A stretch of 64,000 nt of DNA from Acorus gramineus (GCA_030737835.1 CM060850.1:15513163-15577162), one strand, 5' to 3'. Shown: positions 21,705-32,325, counted from the first letter of the stretch. Notes: a model not told the origin generated them from the letters alone. Program-made: numbers and translations.

Positions 21705-22830
21705 AGTCCACCACCTATTTCATTTGTTTTATATAGCTCGGCTATCAACTCACGTTGAACCACAAAATCCACTCCCAAGGCTTCTAGAATCTCAAGAAGA
21801 AGATCAATAAACTTGGGTCCAAAAAGCATGAACAAGGACGACCAGTAGATAATTACTTGACTTTAGAACCGAGGCGGAGTGCAACGGAGATGCAGGAGAC
21901 CGGGGTCAAGTTTGCCGCAAAGAGCGGCTACAACATCCATCAAATATTGTTCAAAGACGGTGTCATGTAAATTCCAACACTCTTGATCAATGAAGACACC
22001 ACGCACCACCTCAAGAACCTGCTCACATTTGAGCAATGTTTCCTCTACAATAGATTATGTCATCAGCTATTACTTGTTACGGATGGACTTGTTAATAAAC
22101 ACACCGACAGACATGAAGGTGCTTCGAGATGCGGGGGATCTTCAAGATTGCCCTGGGCAACGAAGGCGAGGCGGCTCATATATTCTACCAAATGTGCAAG
22201 GCCTGCAAGCCGGTCAGTCAAATCGGAGCCTTACAAGTAAAGATGGTCCCTGAAACCATATTTATAGAGAGTAACCTCTGTGAAGTGTATAATGAGGCGA
22301 ACAGGTACTGATACTCAAGGTGGCACGAGTGGAGACCAATGCTGATGCGCAACTACTTCACTAGCCCATGGTCGTCCATATCTGTGGTGGTGGGTGTCTC
22401 ATCTTCTTGATTCTCACCATCCTGCAGACGTTATACTCCATGCCCAGCTACCACCACCCTCCATCTTCTTGAATTCCCTGTGTGCGGTGTTAACTAAATA
22501 AAGGCCAAAGTGATGGTTGATGAACCAGTGGCGAAGGCGTGTTGGATTATACATGTTGTTTTTGTGTTGTATACTTACTGTGTGTGATTTATATGTTATG
22601 TAGTCTTGTGTTGTACTTCTGTTTGTTATGTTGCTGGTGTTCTGAATGATTGTTTCTTTAGAAATTGGTTGATTAATGAGAAGTGTTATTATAAATTCTA
22701 TTTTTATTTTATACATCTGTTACTGAAATAAAGATGACATGATGTTTATTAAGCTAAATAAAATTTGAGAACAAAAAAGTATATGATGAAGTTTTGTTTA
22801 TAAATCCCACAAAACTCACTTGATCAGGGG
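21705..22830 (+). pseudogene. Partial duplicate of the DUF247 gene (3' half and downstream region)
   Basis: It matches about 19365-20685 base for base over long stretches, starting around CCACCTATTTCATTTGTTTT and running through the C-terminal coding region, the stop region and the 3' flank. The 5' half of the gene is absent. In-frame stops occur in the coding part (for example in the text for GVM.IPTLLINED), plus frameshifts near 22040. Some segments keep the proper frame better than the longer copy, such as IALGNEGEA at about 22140, where the longer copy has an inserted segment. It lies 2.1 kb downstream in the same orientation, so it is a tandem duplication. Confidence 0.85.
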
Positions 22831-22920
22831 AGGTTATTAGTAGACGTAACCACAGAAGGATTTAAGCCCGCACTGGGTATGGTGTAATTAGCCGTCTAGG
22901 GCCCCACCCTGGGAAGAGTT

Positions 22921-23384
22921 TGTTGGGATTATGTCTTGATACGGTGTGTCAACATCGAATGAACATGATGAAACCATATTAAGGTGGGCACCTAATTAAT
23001 TATTAGTTAAGATTTGATCTTAATTAAGATATAAAATGAATCTCTTAAAATCAAGAAAATAGATTTTTTTGTTAGGAGATTACTTAGAGAGGAAGTTATT
23101 TATTCATATAAATATCCCTTAGGGTTTCAGAGTAAAACTTGGCATGGCTAGCATGGAATGAAGAGATTCATATGAGAGAGGTTGAGAGGATTCAAAGGAG
23201 GGTAACTCCATGAGAGCTTGTAAGGCCTTTTTGTATCTCAACTACTATAGTGGATTCTTTGTTTTCGCCATGGATGTAAGCTTAGGTCGAACAACGTATT
23301 TTTGTGTTCTTCGTGTGATGGTGTTCCGTTCTTGTGTATGATCTCGTCTTTTATTGACGGCTTCCGCATATTCGTTCCCCAACA
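22921..23384 (+). repeat. 5' LTR of the outer element
   Basis: 464 bp, TGTTGGGATT..CCCCAACA. It contains TTCATATAAATATCCC, a TATA-like site near 23110, and ends 2 bases before the primer-binding site. Confidence 0.9.
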
Positions 23385-23386
23385 AT

Positions 23387-23399
23387 TGGTATCAGAGCT
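23387..23399 (+). other. Primer-binding site of the outer element
   Basis: TGGTATCAGAGCT, the initiator-Met tRNA type, 2 bases after the LTR end. Confidence 0.85.
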
Positions 23400-23721
23400 C
23401 CAGGTTGCGATCTAGGAGGACGAGATTTGAAGATCTAGGACACAGGAGGTGCCTATTCGCGAGATCTAAAAATCTAAGGCACAGGAGGCGCCTGTTCGCA
23501 TGATCTAAAGAACAAGGTCGACAGTGGTGTGGACGTCGACAAAGAAAGCCGGAAGTGTAGTGTCGGGTTCCATGTGAAGAAGAAAAATACACGAGGAGCC
23601 GTGTATTGGAAAGAAGAAAGGAAAAAAAAAAAAGTGGGACGTTGGTCTCCGTTTGACATGCATAAAAAAAGGGGGGACATTAATGCATGGCTGATGTCAT
23701 CGTGTTGGTTTCTTTGAAAGC

Positions 23722-24443
23722 TGTGGGCGCCAAATTTTCTAGCTAAAAGTACTGGGCCAGATCTCGAGGCCCATCCGGTTTGACCCGATTAAACAACAAT
23801 CCGTAGGGCGCGAGCCCATCGTGATGGGCCTGGTGACCGGTCTCGCTATCCAACGACGCAGCAGCATAGCCGACCCAAATCCGAAGCGGGGCCGGCCCAA
23901 GAGTCCGACCCGTTTACCGCAAGCCAAGTCAGTAAGTAATCCATCCAATAACTGTGGGAATCCACACAAATCCACTACATTAAGGGATAATTATCGGCAT
24001 TCACTCCCCATTAATTTCATACAAATCACCAAATCCGATAATGATTAACTTGGTCCTCCAAATCCCCATAGAATCTGAACATATATGTTAATCCATAATT
24101 GACCAAATTAGGGAGCATATCTTTTGCCTCTTAGATAATGGTCCAGGGAATCTCGATCGTCCGGGGGAGAGGTCGATCCCAAACCCTAGCACCATTCGAC
24201 CACCCTATAAATAAGAGGCAAGAGCAGACCAAAAAGGGGAATCTTTTCTGTTTTCTATTAAATTTCAGTCGGGCACTTTTATTGACTTGAGTGTCGGAGG
24301 GTCTTCTGCAAGCCCCCCACCTCCCGGTGTTCAAGGCGCACAGGAGCGGCCGATCAGCGGATTGAGGCGTGTTCGGGTGGAGGAGAACGGGAGAGGTGGA
24401 GTCCATTTACCCAGATCCGGTAAGGTAAATTTTTACCCTTCCA
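23722..24443 (+). repeat. 5' LTR of the nested gypsy element
   Basis: Starts TGTGGGCGCC and ends CTTCCA. A TATA-like CCCTATAAATAAGAGG lies near 24205. It aligns along its whole length with 28811-29533. Confidence 0.88.
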
Positions 24444-24445
24444 GT

Positions 24446-24461
24446 TTGGCGCCGTCTGTGG
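24446..24461 (+). other. Primer-binding site of the nested gypsy element
   Basis: TTGGCGCCGTCTGTGG, 2 bases after the LTR end. It is a different tRNA class from the initiator-Met sites of the other LTR elements in the window. Confidence 0.75.
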
Positions 24462-24493
24462 TATCCGAACAAAAAGCCTAGCTCTTCGTCATG

Positions 24494-24892
24494 CCTCCAA
24501 AGAAAACTCCACCGCCCACGTCGTGTTGCCGGCCAGCACGTCAGCAGCCAACTCGTCGTCCCTTCCTGGCGTGACCGAGGGGGATGAGCCAAGTCCCGAG
24601 GTCATCGCACTACAGCAGGTTTGTGATGGCGCGCCGAAATGCGGGTCAACGAGTTGATCAGAACGATAGAGGTGGCTATGGAAGAGAACGATCGTACATG
24701 TAGGACAACATGATGAAGGACGTCGACCGGCGGATTCTTCACAACCTAAAGACCCGGACCCCGGCGGACATCGTCATGAAAACGGCGTACTTGATCAACA
24801 ACTCCCCTTTCGTGGAGGAGATTGTCCGTACCCTCAAACCAGCTAAGTTTACCGTCGCGTTCCCTTTCTGCTGTGTCTCAGCTCGACTGAGG
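24494..24892 (+). pseudogene. Gypsy gag N-terminal remnant
   Basis: The ATG at 24494 begins MPPKKTPPPTS, a lysine- and proline-rich start like many Tat gag proteins, and meets a stop after about 27 codons. Further on, the frame from 24710 reads INNSPFVEEIVRTLKPAKF, matching the gag motif 'sPF..eI....P.kF' that precedes the conserved gag core. The core itself is missing: the text jumps to the integrase region at about 24895. Confidence 0.7.
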
Positions 24893-24894
24893 CC

Positions 24895-25968
24895 ATGCCA
24901 TTGATGGAAGAGGTCCATGAGGGATCCTGCGGCGACCATTCCAGCGGACAATCACTCACCCATCAAATTCTTACCCAAGGGTACTATTGGCCCACGCTTA
25001 GAAAAGACGCATGCGCGTTCGCCCGAAACTGCGAGAAATGCCAAAAATTCTCCCCAGTTGTCCACCTCCCCGTGGAGAAGCTCCATACGCTAACTACCCC
25101 CTGGCCGTTTGTCCAATGGGGGATTGATATCGCAGGACCATTCTCGACAGCCGTGGGAGGAAAGAAGTACGTGCTCCTAGCAACGGATTACTTCACCAAA
25201 TGGGTCGAGGCGGAGGCATATAAGACAGTCAAACATGCCGACGTCAAAAATTTCCTATAGAAGCATATCATATGCAGGTTTGGCGTCCCCAGGGCCATCG
25301 TCACCGATAACGGAACTAAGTTCGTAAACGCTCCGATCCAAGAATTCTGCAGTAAGTACGATATCCAGTAGCGTTTCTCCTCACGAGCGTACCCGCAAGA
25401 AAATGGGAAAGCCAAGGCATCCAACCGCACCATATTCTCCATGCACAAGAAGCGGCTTGAAGAGAAGAAAGGCACGTGGCTCGAAGAGCTCTCGGGCGTA
25501 TTATGGGCCTATCGCACCACGTGACGGAAGCCCACAGGGGAGTCACCATTCGCCCTCGCTTACGGGACCGAAGTGGTTATCCCCGCAGAGGTTGGGCTAC
25601 CCACTCTGCAAACCTCCATTGCGCTTACCGACCAAAACAGCGAGGCCCTCGCCAATAATGCAGTGCTCCTGGAAGAGAGGAGGGAAACCGCTGCGATCCG
25701 CCTCGTAGCCTACCAGCACCAGCAAGCTCAGCATTTCGACAAAAGGGTTCGCCCGCGATCGTTCACGCCTGGCGAATGGGTGCTCAGACAGGTTACCGAC
25801 AGCACACGCGAGCCCAATACCGGAAAACTCGGAGCCAACTATGAAGGACCGTATGAGGTAGTTGAAGCCTATGGCAAGGGGGCATATCGGCTGTGCACCA
25901 TCGGCCTAAGAAAGGTACTCATAGTAACACCTTGGAACGCTATGAACTTGAGAAAATTTTATGCGTAG
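24895..25968 (+). pseudogene. Gypsy integrase with three in-frame stops
   Basis: The frame shows the zinc-binding region (HEGSCGDHSSGQSLTHQIL, then CEKCQKF). The catalytic core has the first Asp in WGIDIAGPF, the second in IVTDNGTKF, and the Glu in [14 protein letters not shown] (normally ENGQAE.SNR). The C-terminal region includes GEWVLRQV and GKLGANYEGPYEV, with the stop after MNLRKFYA. Stops interrupt the frame at 25258, about 25369 and about 25521. The first follows DVKNFL, the second follows KYDIQ (normally a Trp or Gln codon) and the third follows AYRTT (normally TPR). All three lie where a one-base change from CAG, TGG or CGA would suffice. It is not functional. Confidence 0.9.
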
Positions 25969-26480
25969 GGTCCTCGATGGCCACTATTGAATAAATATAA
26001 TAGACTCTATTTCTATTACCTTATTTTCCGAATGCTTTCAATAAATAAATGCCCCTCTCTTCGGCTCGTATCCTAGAAAAATTGCTCAAAATAATTTTTT
26101 GCATCTTATGAGCCGAGCCAATGGCACTGGGATTATGTCAGAAATTTTAGCTCCGATCCCGCGCATCTTCGATCAGACTGAAAAGCCTCCACCATTTTAA
26201 ACCTTGTTACGCATATCGCTGCTCTAAGGTATCTGATGAATACTCTACGAGTGTCAGTTCCGATGCCATATTATTTATGAAACCTCAGATGCTCCATTAC
26301 GACTTTTCAACCGAGCTGAAGCCGTTGGGGTTATGTCGGCAAACTATGCTCCTACCCTGCGCGCTCTCGATCAGGTACAAACTGATGGCAACTGCTGCCC
26401 GATCCTATGTGCGCAAAAGAGGGTGCGGGATACGTGCAATCTATCCCCCCCGTCTACAGTACGAAAGGAATCGCGGCAAG
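25969..26480. other. 3' non-coding region of the nested gypsy element
   Basis: It lies between the end of pol and the tandem array. No sense coding frame with a recognised domain; GC content is higher than the surroundings. Confidence 0.5.
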
Positions 26481-26484
26481 AGCA

Positions 26485-26735
26485 CCTTGCCTGGCTACGT
26501 CACGCGAAGCGGCCCAGCACGAGGTGGTCAAACCAAGCAGGAGCCCCTCGCCTGGCTATGTCGTGCGAAGCGGCCCAGCCCGAGGTGGTCAAACCAAGCT
26601 AAGCCCCTCGCCTGGCTACGTTGCGCAAAGCGGCTTAGCCCGAGGCGGTTGGGTCTAACTTACCCCTTAGTCTGGCTACGTCGCGCGAAGCGGCCTAGCC
26701 CGGAGCAGTTGAATGTAACGACCTCTCCCAACTAG
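26485..26735 (+). repeat. Tandem array, about four units of roughly 60-66 bp
   Basis: The unit carries CCTGGCTACGTCGCGCGAAG and CGGCCCAGCCCGAGGTGGTC followed by AAACCAAGC-type text. Four clear units and a diverged fifth (to about 26810) lie in the 3' region of the nested gypsy element. Confidence 0.85.
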
Positions 26736-27256
26736 CGGCGTCACACGGAATGGGTTAAGCCCGAAAATGATAAAGTCACTGCGGCAGCCTCGCCCAGCTA
26801 CGCCACAGGGGGCAAATTCTAACCGCGCTAACTGCTTGTGCCTGAGAAAGCACGAGCGCGACAACGGCCCGGATCAAATCGAAGATCCGGAGCTTGGTGA
26901 GCAACGACGATTCAAACGACTAAGACCGACAACAGGTAATCCGTTACAGACGAACCCGAAGAGGTCACACACTCACGGGGCTAAAACCACGGTACTCATC
27001 CCATTTAAACATACAACATCTATGCATCAAAAAAGAAAAGAAAACTTTTATTGCAGAATCCAGTACATGCAAGGAACATATATACATTTTCACGTCCCGA
27101 ATCACCACCCAAACATGCGGGTGCCGCGGGGTCAATAGCAGCAACGGTGGGTAGCTCAGAGTACACGGCAGGCGTGAATCTCTCCTCCCGATCAATGACC
27201 TCAGGCGAGATCCCCCTAGCGTTCCCAATGGGCAGGAGAGCAGCACCACAGGCCTC

Positions 27257-28378
27257 TCAGTAAGTCCGGGCACGCGTCACGCTAAGCCCGGCATCGAGGT
27301 CATCTTCAAGGGCGCGCATCTCCCCTTTGAGCTCCAAAGCCCGAGACTGCCACCTGGTGGCGAACCACTGGAAGGAGTCGCGCTCCATAGTCACCACTGA
27401 GAGTGCCAGAGCAGCCTGAAGGGCCGCCTCCTCTGCCCTATCCATAGCGCCCGGGGAGGAGTCCCGACCATCAACGGGGGTAAGGGCGGCAACGTCCTCC
27501 TCACCGCCCGACCAAGACTCCTCCCCATCACTCTCAACGATAAGCCGGCGCTTCCCTCAACGATCGCCGACGCGAGGTTATTGGCCGCCTGTCCTGCTGC
27601 TCTCCCCTCGGACTGGTATGCTGCCTCTTGCGGCACATCACGACCTGGGGGAAAGAATTGTCGGGCACCAGCCATCGCCACCAGCTCCCTGGCGTCCGGA
27701 GGTGGCGTCTCCAGTGTGATGAGGTAAAAAAATGACTGGTCCCACATCAGCTTCTTCACCGCCTCTTGAACGGTGTCAGCCAGGAACCGAACCCTAGAGG
27801 CGGACATACCGACGGTGGGGTCCAAGCGTCCTACAGGAATGGGGGCACGCAAATTTAAAAAGAAAACACAAAGCAACGATCGCATGAACGCATCGGCTAC
27901 TCACTGAGTTCGCCGAAGGAGAACCGAATCGGGGGCACCCCGGCAACAGGGCATTGCCAGGGACCCCCAATCACTGCGACTTCATCTTTCCATCAACGGT
28001 CATGGTCCAGGATACCCTGCATGAGGTACTTGTTCCCACGCATGCGAAGCAGTATCGTTGGGAACTCCCCGGACACCAGGCAAACCGGTAGAAGTAAATT
28101 ACCTCCCGAATCCCGAGGTCGTATCCCCGAGTCTCGTTCAAATAAAGGGCGGCAGCCAAGACCCGAAACACGTTATGGTGGACCTGCATCGGCGCCAGCT
28201 CGAAGAATGAAAGGAAAGAGGAGAAGAAAGGATGGAGCGGGAACTGCACAGCCGTCAAGTGGTAGACGAAAAAATAAACCTCCCCCGCAAGGAGACTGGC
28301 TCCGTCACGGACGAACGGTCTGCCCTCCACTAGCTTCATCATCACCTCGCGCGGAATCAGGAATCTCCTCTGCACCAT
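27257..28378 (-). pseudogene. Antisense ORF of the Tat-type element (gypsy-type transposase_28-like), degenerate
   Basis: On the minus strand the ATG at 28378 starts MVQRRFLIPREV. It is followed by VQFPLHPFFSSFLSFFELAP, MQVHHNVFRVLAAALYL and DLGIREVIYFYRF, which resembles the plant 'putative gypsy type transposon' N-terminal domain (PF04195), usually read as 'fPLhpf....L...gLaP.Ql.pN.wr'. A frameshift near 28080 and a stop near 28000 precede GGPWQCPVAGVPPIRFSFGE and a GTGAGT donor near 27904. An acceptor near 27831 restarts at the text for RLDPTVGMS. A second frameshift near 27556 leads to SDGEESWSGGEEDVAAL and a helical, coiled-coil-like end (MERDSFQWFATRWQSRALEL), with the stop at 27257. 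Antisense extra ORFs downstream of pol are known in Tat elements such as Grande and Retand relatives. The function is unknown. Confidence 0.65.
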
Positions 28379-28810
28379 CTCAGCTAAGCAATGGGAATGA
28401 CAGCAGGGGAATCAGAGAAAGTGAGGAGCAAAGACACTAAAAAGGTGGGGACGACGCCATCCCTTCGATGTTATTTGTAGGCGACGAAACCGCGTCTTCG
28501 AATTCCTCGCGCTGCCTTTCGAGATAAAGCGACTCATCATGACGGCCCCTCGACGGAAACCCCTTCCACGTCGACCGTCGCTCTTCCCGAAAGGACGCCC
28601 CATCGGGTCAGACGACCCAGTACCTAACACGTCCACTAGTCTCTCTCCCCCCAACGCGAGGAGCGCCGTCGAATCCATAGGGATACGTGTCCCGCCCGAG
28701 GTGAATCATTTCAACTTAACGCGGTTGACAATCCGACACGCGGCGCCTTGTATTAGGTTTTTCCCATTCTACAAGAACGGCTGCCAATCGAATGAGAAAA
28801 GGCGAGCATC

Positions 28811-29533
28811 TTTGGGAGCCAAATTTTCTAGCTGAAAGTACTGGGCCGGATCTCGAGGCCCATCCTGTTTGACCTGATTAAACAATGGTCTGCAGGGCGC
28901 AAGCCCATCGTGATGGGCTTGGCGACCAGTCTCGCTACCCGACGACGCAGCAGCATAGTCGAACCAAATCCGAAGCGAGGCAGGCCCGAGGGTCCGACCC
29001 ATTTACCGCAAGCCAAGTCAGTAAGTAATCCATCGAATAACTGTGGGAATCCACCCAAATCCACTACATTAAGGGATAATTATCGGCATTCACTCCCCAT
29101 TAATTCCATGCAAATCACCAAATCCAATAATGATTAACTTGGTCCACCAAATCCCCATAGAATCTGAACATATATGTTAATCCATAATTGACCAAATTAG
29201 GGAGCATATCTTTTGCCTCCTAGATAATGGTCTAGGGAATCTCGACCGTCCAGGGGAGAGGTCGATCCAAAACCCTAGCACCATTCGATCACCCTATAAA
29301 TAAGAGGAAAGAGCAGACCAAAAAGGGGGAATCTTTTCTATTTTCTATTAAATTTCAGTCGGCCACTTTTATTGACTTGAGCGTCGGAGGATCTTCTGCA
29401 GGCCCCCCACCTCCTGGTGTTCAAGGCGCACAGGAGCGGCCGATCAGCAGATTGAGGCGTGTTCGGGCGGAGGAGAATGGGAGAGGTGGAGTCCATTTAC
29501 CCAAATCTGGTAAGGTAAATTTTTGCCCCTCCA
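28811..29533 (+). repeat. 3' LTR of the nested gypsy element
   Basis: Aligns with 23722-24443. The outer TG is changed to TT; it ends CCCCTCCA, after which the outer element resumes. Confidence 0.88.
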
Positions 29534-29764
29534 GAAAACCATGGCTGATTTATGGGATCTTTGATCAACTGAGATGTGTGCGTGGCGCATGCGCCCACAT
29601 GAGGTTGCAGCATACACGGTGACGAGACAATGACGCAAGGTGCGGGCTGAGAGCGCAGACACAGGTGTGGAGGCACGTGCAAAGACGCTAGACGCGAGGC
29701 GGCATGCGACAACGAGCTCGAAGTCACCTACGCGAGACTTGTGATATTGATGCTTAGTTCATCC

Positions 29765-30165
29765 AGAAGAAGAAGATGGAACAATGCAACACAGAGAAGG
29801 CATTTTGAACCCGGGTGGCGTCCCGGGTGGTTCAAGTAAAACTGAGTCCAGGTTCAGAGCTCGCGAGTGTGGATGAACAAGAAGATGGAACAATGCAACA
29901 CATAGAAGGCATTTTGAACACGGGTGGCATCCCGGGTGGTTCAGGTAAAACCGAGTCCAGGTTCAGAGCTCGCGGGCGCGTGGTAAAGCTTGTTCAAGGT
30001 GAAGTCCAGATCCTTCTTTAGAGACGCAACATAGAGAAGGCATTCTGAACCCGGGTGGCGTCCTAGGTGATTCAGGTAAAAAGCGAGTCCAGGTATTCAG
30101 AGCTCGCAAGCGCGTGGTGTAGCTTGTTTAAGGTGGAGTCCAGACGATCCTTCTTTAGAAACGCA
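29765..30165 (+). repeat. Tandem repeat inside the outer LTR element, three units of about 110-140 bp
   Basis: Units begin near 29765, 29878 and 30020. Each contains GAGAAGGCATTTTGAAC or a close variant, CCCGGGTGG and GAGTCCAGGTTCAGAGCTCG. This array forms much of the element's own internal sequence in place of gag-pol. Confidence 0.8.
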
Positions 30166-30357
30166 CATGGAGCGTACGACAGATTCACGTGATTACCAAG
30201 TCAAGATACAGACTTGAAGATGCAGCAGTGCAGACTTTCGGAAGAAGAAAAGTTCTTTGGCCAAGTGGAGTTTGCAGAGCGAGGTAGAGACATCAACAGA
30301 AATCTTCAAGGGGCTCGTGGAAGTCGAAGTTTACCGAATTCGAGCCAAGGTGGAGAT

Positions 30358-30848
30358 TGTTGGGATTATGTCTCGATCCGGTGTATCAGCATTGGATGGC
30401 CATGATGAAACCATATTAGGGTGGGCACCTAATTGGTAATTAATTAAGATTTTATCTTAAGTAAGATATAAAGTGAATCTCCTAAAATCAGTGAAACAGA
30501 TTTGTTTGTTACAGATTTATTTGTTAGGAGATTACTTAGAGATGAAATTATTTATTCATATAAATATCCTCTTAGGGTTTCAGGGTAAAAATTGGCATGG
30601 CTAGCATAGACAAAATGTAGAGATCCATAGAAGAGAGATTGAGAGGGTTCTAGAGAGAGTAACTCCATGAAAGAGAGTTTGTAAGGCTTTTTTGTATCTC
30701 AACAATTATAGTGGATTCTCATTTTTTCGCCCCATGGATGTAGGCTTAGGCCAAACCATGTATTTTTGTGTTCTTCGTGTGATTGTGTTCCGTTCTTATA
30801 TTCGATCTCTTGTTGTATTGTGGGCTTCCGTGTATTCGTTTCCCAATA
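30358..30848 (+). repeat. 3' LTR of the outer element
   Basis: 491 bp, starts TGTTGGGATTATG right after AAGGTGGAGAT and ends CCCAATA (TA in place of CA). It aligns along its whole length with 22921-23384, with a small insertion (GTTACAGATTTATTT-like) near 30505. Confidence 0.9.
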
Positions 30849-30853
30849 GAGTT

Positions 30854-31189
30854 CCCAAAAAATTTTAAATCTTACACGCCCAGTCTTTATGTTTTTTTGC
30901 AAGAACTTTGTTAGAAATTCAATTGATATAAATATTTTTTCTCAATATTATACTTTAATTTTTGTATTATTTTAGCATTTACATATTATTGGTAACTTAA
31001 AATTAAAAAATAAAAAAAATAACATGTTTAAACTTTGAGCCTGCAGCCCCGCCCATGGGCTCGAATTCCGGGCCCAACCTGGCAAGCCCATTCTCGCTTG
31101 GGCCTATGGGTTGGGCCTGATCCTTTTTTTGTCGTGGGCCTGGGCCCTGTTTCAACGGACCGACCCGTTGCCGATGCCTAGAGGAGGGA
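30854..31189. other. Non-coding; AT-rich part and GGGCC-rich repeat text
   Basis: The right part (31040-31185) is rich in GGGCCT and GGGCCC words such as CTTGGGCCTATGGGTTGGGC. That is the style of plant hAT-like MITEs, but only one end is seen. Confidence 0.35.
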
Positions 31190-31840
31190 GAACAGTGATA
31201 TGCCTCACACATACCCAAGTAGGCTGAGGAATTGAGATACTCCTCTACACATAGATGTCCACCATTCAAGCCAATAGTCCACGCACCTGCGATGTATTGA
31301 CCCCATGCCTTAATGAAGCCGATGACATCCCTCTAGGTGTTCTCAATGTAGCTTTGCTGCCCTTTGAAGTTTAGGACATTGCGCGTGAGCTAAAGTGTCC
31401 ACGCCACTACCGAAACAAGACATCTACCGACCTTGCTCGCAGCCGTAGTGCTGCAGTCCCCGCTCCTCCATATCCTCTAACCAACAGCCCACATCTCTTC
31501 TAAGGAAGAAAACCCGATATTCAGCTCCATTGCGTTCCCAATGCGATCCCATATTCTACAAGCATACATGCAATTACAGAGGAGGTGCACTATAGTACAC
31601 AAAGGTCAGGTTCCTCTATATGCCACTTTGATCTGAAAACCTTGGTGAGCAAGTGAGCAAACGATCCTGGAAAACAAGCCACATGAAGCCCATAGCCTTG
31701 AGATGAATTTTGAGCTTCCACACCCCGTGCGGTGATTGGAACGAGGCTAATGCAGGGTTCAGAGCCAGTGCCCTTCTCCACCAGTCATACGCACTGCGCA
31801 CTGAGAAACTTCTGGTCAGACATAGCCCCAAACCCACAAG
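31190..31840 (-). pseudogene. LINE reverse-transcriptase C-terminal remnant (zf-RVT region)
   Basis: On the minus strand the text at about 31740-31620 reads WKLKIHLKAMGFMWLVFQDR and LLTCSPRFSDQSGI, matching the plant L1 zf-RVT pattern 'vWk...P.Kvk.F.Wl....rlltk..l'. Text after that (VIACMLVEYGIALGTQ) corresponds to the region after the cysteine cluster. Frames are broken by shifts and stops. No reverse transcriptase core or poly-A tail is visible beside it. It is a 5'-truncated, decayed LINE. Confidence 0.6.
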
Positions 31841-31859
31841 TTTGCAGTGCCAGGCTTCA

Positions 31860-32325
31860 AGTTATTCTGAGGTTTTTTACTATTCTAATATAAATAAAGA
31901 TAAAATAATTTTTTATTTGGTTGTGTTTAGAATTATACTCGTTAGAAAACGTAATAATAAAATTTTTGTTGTTTGAATAAAATATTTTATAAAATGTAAA
32001 ATAATGATGACAATTGATTTGATAATAGGCCCAAACCTGTATCCATATATCATTTTATACCAGTTAATTCTGACACATAGATTCTTATTTATTTCAGCCC
32101 TTCAAACACTCATGTTGAGATTATTTCGATTAATTCTCACTTATTCCAGGTCTGTTATCTAACCAAACCCGATATCCAAGTTACCCGATTGGCCGAGTCC
32201 TGTACACATTTTTTTTTGCTTTTTTAAGAGAGTCCTGTACACATTGAACCCAACGAAAACACCGACTCGTGCTCTTGTGGGACAGCGGGAGAACTCAAGA
32301 GGGGGAGAGAGAGAGAGCGAGAGAG
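31860..32325 (+). promoter_or_regulatory. Upstream region and 5' UTR of the AAA-ATPase gene
   Basis: Non-coding. The last bases before the start codon are a GA-rich run (AGAGAGAGAGAGAGCGAGAG, about 32305-32325), a common feature of plant 5' UTRs and GAGA-type promoters. A clear TATA box was not assigned. LINE and LTR remnants lie directly upstream, so the promoter is probably within about 450 bases. Confidence 0.4.

Larger units (their letters stand above)
23722..29533 (+). mobile_element. Nested Ty3/gypsy element, Tat-like, deletion derivative
   Basis: LTRs of 722 and 723 bp (23722-24443 and 28811-29533) bound an insertion within the internal region of the outer element. The primer-binding site TTGGCGCCGTCTGTGG at 24446 is the type common in Tat-lineage plant gypsy elements. 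Order inside: gag N-terminal remnant, integrase, long 3' region with a tandem array, and an antisense ORF. The rest of gag and all of protease, reverse transcriptase and RNase H are missing. The flanks are GAAAGC on the left and GAAAAC on the right, a possible degraded target duplication. The two LTRs differ at roughly one base in ten over the first 230 bases by eye, mostly as C/T and G/A changes. Confidence 0.88.
22921..30848 (+). mobile_element. Non-autonomous LTR retrotransposon hosting a nested Tat-type gypsy element
   Basis: Two similar LTRs (22921-23384 and 30358-30848) in the same orientation, flanked by the perfect 5-bp direct repeat GAGTT (22916-22920 and 30849-30853), prove one insertion. 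The primer-binding site follows the left LTR, and a purine-rich AAGGTGGAGAT precedes the right LTR. After removing the nested element at 23722-29533, only about 1.2 kb of internal DNA is left. That internal DNA has no gag or pol and is partly tandem repeats. Such an element must rely on proteins from another element. Its LTR start TGTTGGGATTATG and its purine tract suggest Copia relatives; this is inference. Confidence 0.9.

Noticed and set aside
24739..24951. Minus-strand frame opposite gypsy gag and integrase
   Set aside because: It is a shadow of the plus-strand gag/integrase text, which carries the recognised motifs.
26277..26735. Open frames in three frames over the tandem array of the gypsy element
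   Set aside because: Open frames arise from the repeated GC-rich unit (length a multiple of about three) and have no protein-like variation.
26485..26735. CRISPR-like array
   Set aside because: The units are adjacent with no unique spacers, lie in a plant retrotransposon, and diverge from unit to unit.
28021..28440. Plus-strand frame opposite the antisense ORF of the gypsy element
   Set aside because: The minus strand shows the family-like motifs; the plus-strand frame is basic and featureless, as expected for a shadow.
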